Part shown: piece by piece, positions 6,043 through 7,840 of the stretch | Layout: the number at the start of each line of letters is the position of its first letter | Position numbering within the stretch: position 1 is the first letter of the stretch | NCBI GenBank assembly: GCA_947303695.1 | Contig: CAMYYX010000079.1 | Coordinates: 1-7,840, forward strand | Direction of reading: 5' to 3' | Source of the DNA: an uncultured Prevotellaceae bacterium | Lineage (GTDB): Bacteria > Bacteroidota > Bacteroidia > Bacteroidales > Bacteroidaceae | DNA: 7,840 nucleotides | Program-made: the position numbers and the translations under genes | Notes under the pieces: generated by a model | Seen by the model: the letters and a program-made list of their open reading frames with translations, nothing else | Database searches by the model: none | Told to the model about the DNA's origin: nothing

Positions 6043-7694
6043 TGACGAAGAGCTTCATCCTTTCGATAGCACTCCTGTTTTGTGTCCATTTGTCGGCACA
6101 GGAATGGGGACGATGGACCGTGTGGGGAGATACTCATGATGGGTATTACCGCAATCCGGTCATCCCTGCCGACTTCAGCGACATCGACTGCATTGAACAC
6201 GATGGAGTCTATTACATGATTTCGTCCACCTTCCAGTTCCAGCCAGGGATGATCATCATGAAATCGACCGATATGGTCAACTGGTCGTTGGCAGGATATG
6301 CGGTGAAGGACATCCGGCAGATTAGTCCTGCGATGAACTACGACGTGATGGACCGCTATGGTCGGGGCATCTGGGCAGGAGCCATCCGGTGGTACCGAGG
6401 CCGCTTCTATGTCTATTTCGGAACCCCCGACGAGGGTTACTTCATGACTTCTGCCGCCAAGGTGGAAGGCCCTTGGGACGACCTCACCAAGCTGTCGATA
6501 GGTGATGGGTGGGACGACCCGTGCCCCTTCTTCGACGAACAGGGTAACGGCTATCTGGTTGCAACCTGTTTCAAGGACAACTACAAAACCTACATCTTCA
6601 CTCTCACGCGTGATTTCAAGGACATCCAGCCCGATTCACGTACTCTCATTCATGAAGGAGCAGGTCGGGAGGCAAACAAGCTCTACGAGCGCGATGGCTG
6701 GTTCTATCATTTTTATTCAGAGGTGAACCATGAAGGACGACGCCTCATGATCCAGCGTTCGCGTTCTCCTTTTGGCCCTTACGAAGGTGCCCGTCCGATG
6801 TCTGAAGTGCAACGCAACTTCCACGAACCCAATCAGGGCGGTTTCCTGTATGACAAGGCAGGTAATTGTTTCTTCCTCACCCATCATGGCGATGGCGACT
6901 GGTCAGGGCGTATTGCCAGTCTGCTGCCCGTCACATGGACCGAGGACGGATGGCCCATCATCGGCCAACCCAACGCCAATGGCATCGGTGAGATGGTGTG
7001 GCGCCATTCTGTTCCTGATGTTGGTAAGCAGAAGAAGGAACGGAAATCAGTCAGTCGTACCAATCGTCGGACGCAATTCTGGGAACGGCAGGCAAAACTC
7101 AAGCAGACATCTTTCGATGAGGCTTGGGAGTGGAACTACTATCCGCGTACCGATATGGAGTCAGTCAGCTATCAGGGTGGACGCATGAAGCTGAAGCTGA
7201 AAGCATTCAAGCCTCTCGAACCCGATAACCTGTTGAAGGTAGGCAATATCCTCACAACACGCTCATGGCGCACCAACCTGTCGCGTGTCACGGTCAAGGT
7301 GACTCTCAGTTCCATGGCCGATGGACAGCGGGCAGGAATCTGCCATTTCGCTTCCGACTGGTCTATGTTCTGTGTCGAACAGATAGGGCAGTCACGTTTT
7401 CTGATATTCCAAAAGAAAGGCGAATCATCCCGTCGTCTGGTCGCTCTGCAAGGCCATAAGTCACGCATGATATTCCTCCGTAGCGAATGGGGATTGGATG
7501 GCGTCAGCCATTATTCCTACAGTCACGACGGCATACATTTCCGTCCTGCCGACGAAGCCGACTATCAACTCCAGTGGGGCAATTATCGAGGCGACCGTCT
7601 GGGCATGTTCACCTATAACAACTTAGGCGAATCGGGGGTTGTCACCTTTGACTTGATTGAAAACCGGAACGATATTGATTCCCCGTTGCGGTGA
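6042..7694 (+). CDS. Secreted glycoside hydrolase family 43 enzyme, beta-xylosidase/arabinofuranosidase-like
   Basis: The 550-residue protein should cleave xylose- or arabinose-containing plant glycans outside the cytoplasm. Residues 1-19 form a signal peptide, with likely cleavage after LSA before Gln20. A five-bladed propeller domain spans about 30-335. Its predicted catalytic acids are Asp47 in ADFSDID (general base), Asp159 in WDDPCPFFDEQG (pKa modulator) and Glu210 in REANKLY (general acid). SSTFQFQPGM and STDMVNWSLAGY near 61-85 are typical of beta-xylosidase-like members. After a basic linker (about 329-350), residues 355-545 match the concanavalin-like C-terminal domain of GH43 xylosidases (WEWNYYP, TTRSW, DGQRAGICHF). 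Residues 111-114 read WAGA where WAPA is common. The start overlaps the aminotransferase stop as TAATG. No SusC/SusD pair is in view. Exact substrate cannot be read from sequence alone. Confidence 0.9.
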   Translation: MTKSFILSIALLFCVHLSAQEWGRWTVWGDTHDGYYRNPVIPADFSDIDCIEHDGVYYMISSTFQFQPGMIIMKSTDMVNWSLAGYAVKDIRQISPAMNYDVMDRYGRGIWAGAIRWYRGRFYVYFGTPDEGYFMTSAAKVEGPWDDLTKLSIGDGWDDPCPFFDEQGNGYLVATCFKDNYKTYIFTLTRDFKDIQPDSRTLIHEGAGREANKLYERDGWFYHFYSEVNHEGRRLMIQRSRSPFGPYEGARPMSEVQRNFHEPNQGGFLYDKAGNCFFLTHHGDGDWSGRIASLLPVTWTEDGWPIIGQPNANGIGEMVWRHSVPDVGKQKKERKSVSRTNRRTQFWERQAKLKQTSFDEAWEWNYYPRTDMESVSYQGGRMKLKLKAFKPLEPDNLLKVGNILTTRSWRTNLSRVTVKVTLSSMADGQRAGICHFASDWSMFCVEQIGQSRFLIFQKKGESSRRLVALQGHKSRMIFLRSEWGLDGVSHYSYSHDGIHFRPADEADYQLQWGNYRGDRLGMFTYNNLGESGVVTFDLIENRNDIDSPLR

Positions 7695-7701
7695 ACAGCA
7701 T

Positions 7702-7740
7702 AAAAAAATAAAGTATAAACCAATCGATTTATACTTTATT
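7702..7740 (-). terminator. Intrinsic terminator for tRNA-Leu, possibly also the + strand operon
   Basis: AATAAAGTATAAA (7707-7719) pairs perfectly over 13 bp with TTTATACTTTATT (7728-7740) around an 8-base loop. Read on the - strand, the stem runs into a T-run (complement of the A7 at 7702-7708), the standard arrangement for terminating the tRNA-Leu transcript. On the + strand there is no T tail after the stem (CCGTGG follows). It may still act as a weak end for the GH43 operon, whose stop codon lies 12 bases before the stem. Confidence 0.8.
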
Positions 7741-7743
7741 CCG

Positions 7744-7830
7744 TGGTACCGAAAGTGGGACTCGAACCCACACAGCCATAATGGCCAAGGGATTTTAAGT
7801 CCCTCGTGTCTACCATTCCACCATTTCGGC
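7744..7830 (-). tRNA. tRNA-Leu (anticodon UAA) with encoded CCA
   Basis: The - strand folds as a class II tRNA. The acceptor GCCGAAA (7830 down to 7824) pairs with TTTCGGT (7754 down to 7748), with a G-U at the first pair. The anticodon arm AGGGA-CTTAAAA-TCCCT gives TAA, which reads UUA and UUG. A long variable arm contains GCC...GGC. The T loop is TTCGAGT within GTGGG/CCCAC. The discriminator is A (7747), followed by CCA (7746-7744). The three tRNAs at the other end of the window lack an encoded CCA. Confidence 0.95.
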
Positions 7831-7840
7831 AGCCTGATTT

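Noticed and set aside
6042..6101. GH43 enzyme as a lipoprotein using Cys14
   Set aside because: The residues before Cys14 are L-L-F. A lipobox needs a small residue just before the cysteine. LSA before Gln20 is a better ordinary signal peptidase site.
4780..7187. AGGGTGGACGCATG present both after ribBA (4780-4793) and inside the GH43 gene (7174-7187)
   Set aside because: Fourteen bases shared between a spacer and a coding sequence with no flanking similarity is best taken as coincidence.

Overview
The window looks like a chromosomal segment of a Bacteroidales bacterium, most likely Prevotella or a close relative. Three things point there: Bacteroidetes-type promoter elements (TAnnTTTG at -7) with no clear Shine-Dalgarno sequences, a fused SpmA/SpmB-type membrane protein in a lineage that does not sporulate, and the order LptF/LptG-family permease, ribBA, class I aminotransferase. 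The genus is an inference from gene content; no 16S or marker gene is present.

Layout from left to right. Positions 1-224 hold the end of a tRNA operon on the + strand: a 5'-truncated tRNA-Asn(GUU), tRNA-Lys(CUU) and tRNA-Ser(UGA). A weak GC-rich hairpin follows. A second hairpin at 283-319 probably terminates both the tRNA operon and the convergent gene. Positions 338-1570 on the - strand encode a 410-residue fused SpmA/SpmB-like protein with nucleoside-recognition Gate domains. A 183-base divergent intergenic region (1571-1753) carries two back-to-back promoters whose cores form a perfect 18-bp inverted repeat, plus four tandem heptamers.

From 1754 to 7694 four + strand genes are packed as a likely single operon. 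They are an LptF/LptG-family lipopolysaccharide export permease, ribBA (overlapping it by 23 bases), a class I aspartate aminotransferase (after a 73-base gap with a palindrome) and a secreted glycoside hydrolase family 43 enzyme (overlapping the aminotransferase stop by one base). The first three are housekeeping functions: envelope biogenesis, riboflavin precursor synthesis and amino-acid nitrogen metabolism. The GH43 enzyme is an accessory carbohydrate gene sitting at the end. The window ends with a tRNA-Leu(UAA) on the - strand whose terminator lies in the 49-base gap after the GH43 gene.

I find no phage, transposase, CRISPR array, toxin-antitoxin pair or defence system, and no clearly new biological system. 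The most interesting structures are non-coding: the mirrored divergent promoters with their tandem heptamers, the duplicated tRNA-Ser 3' end and the palindromic ribBA-aminotransferase gap. The GH43 gene coupled to an aminotransferase is also unusual.
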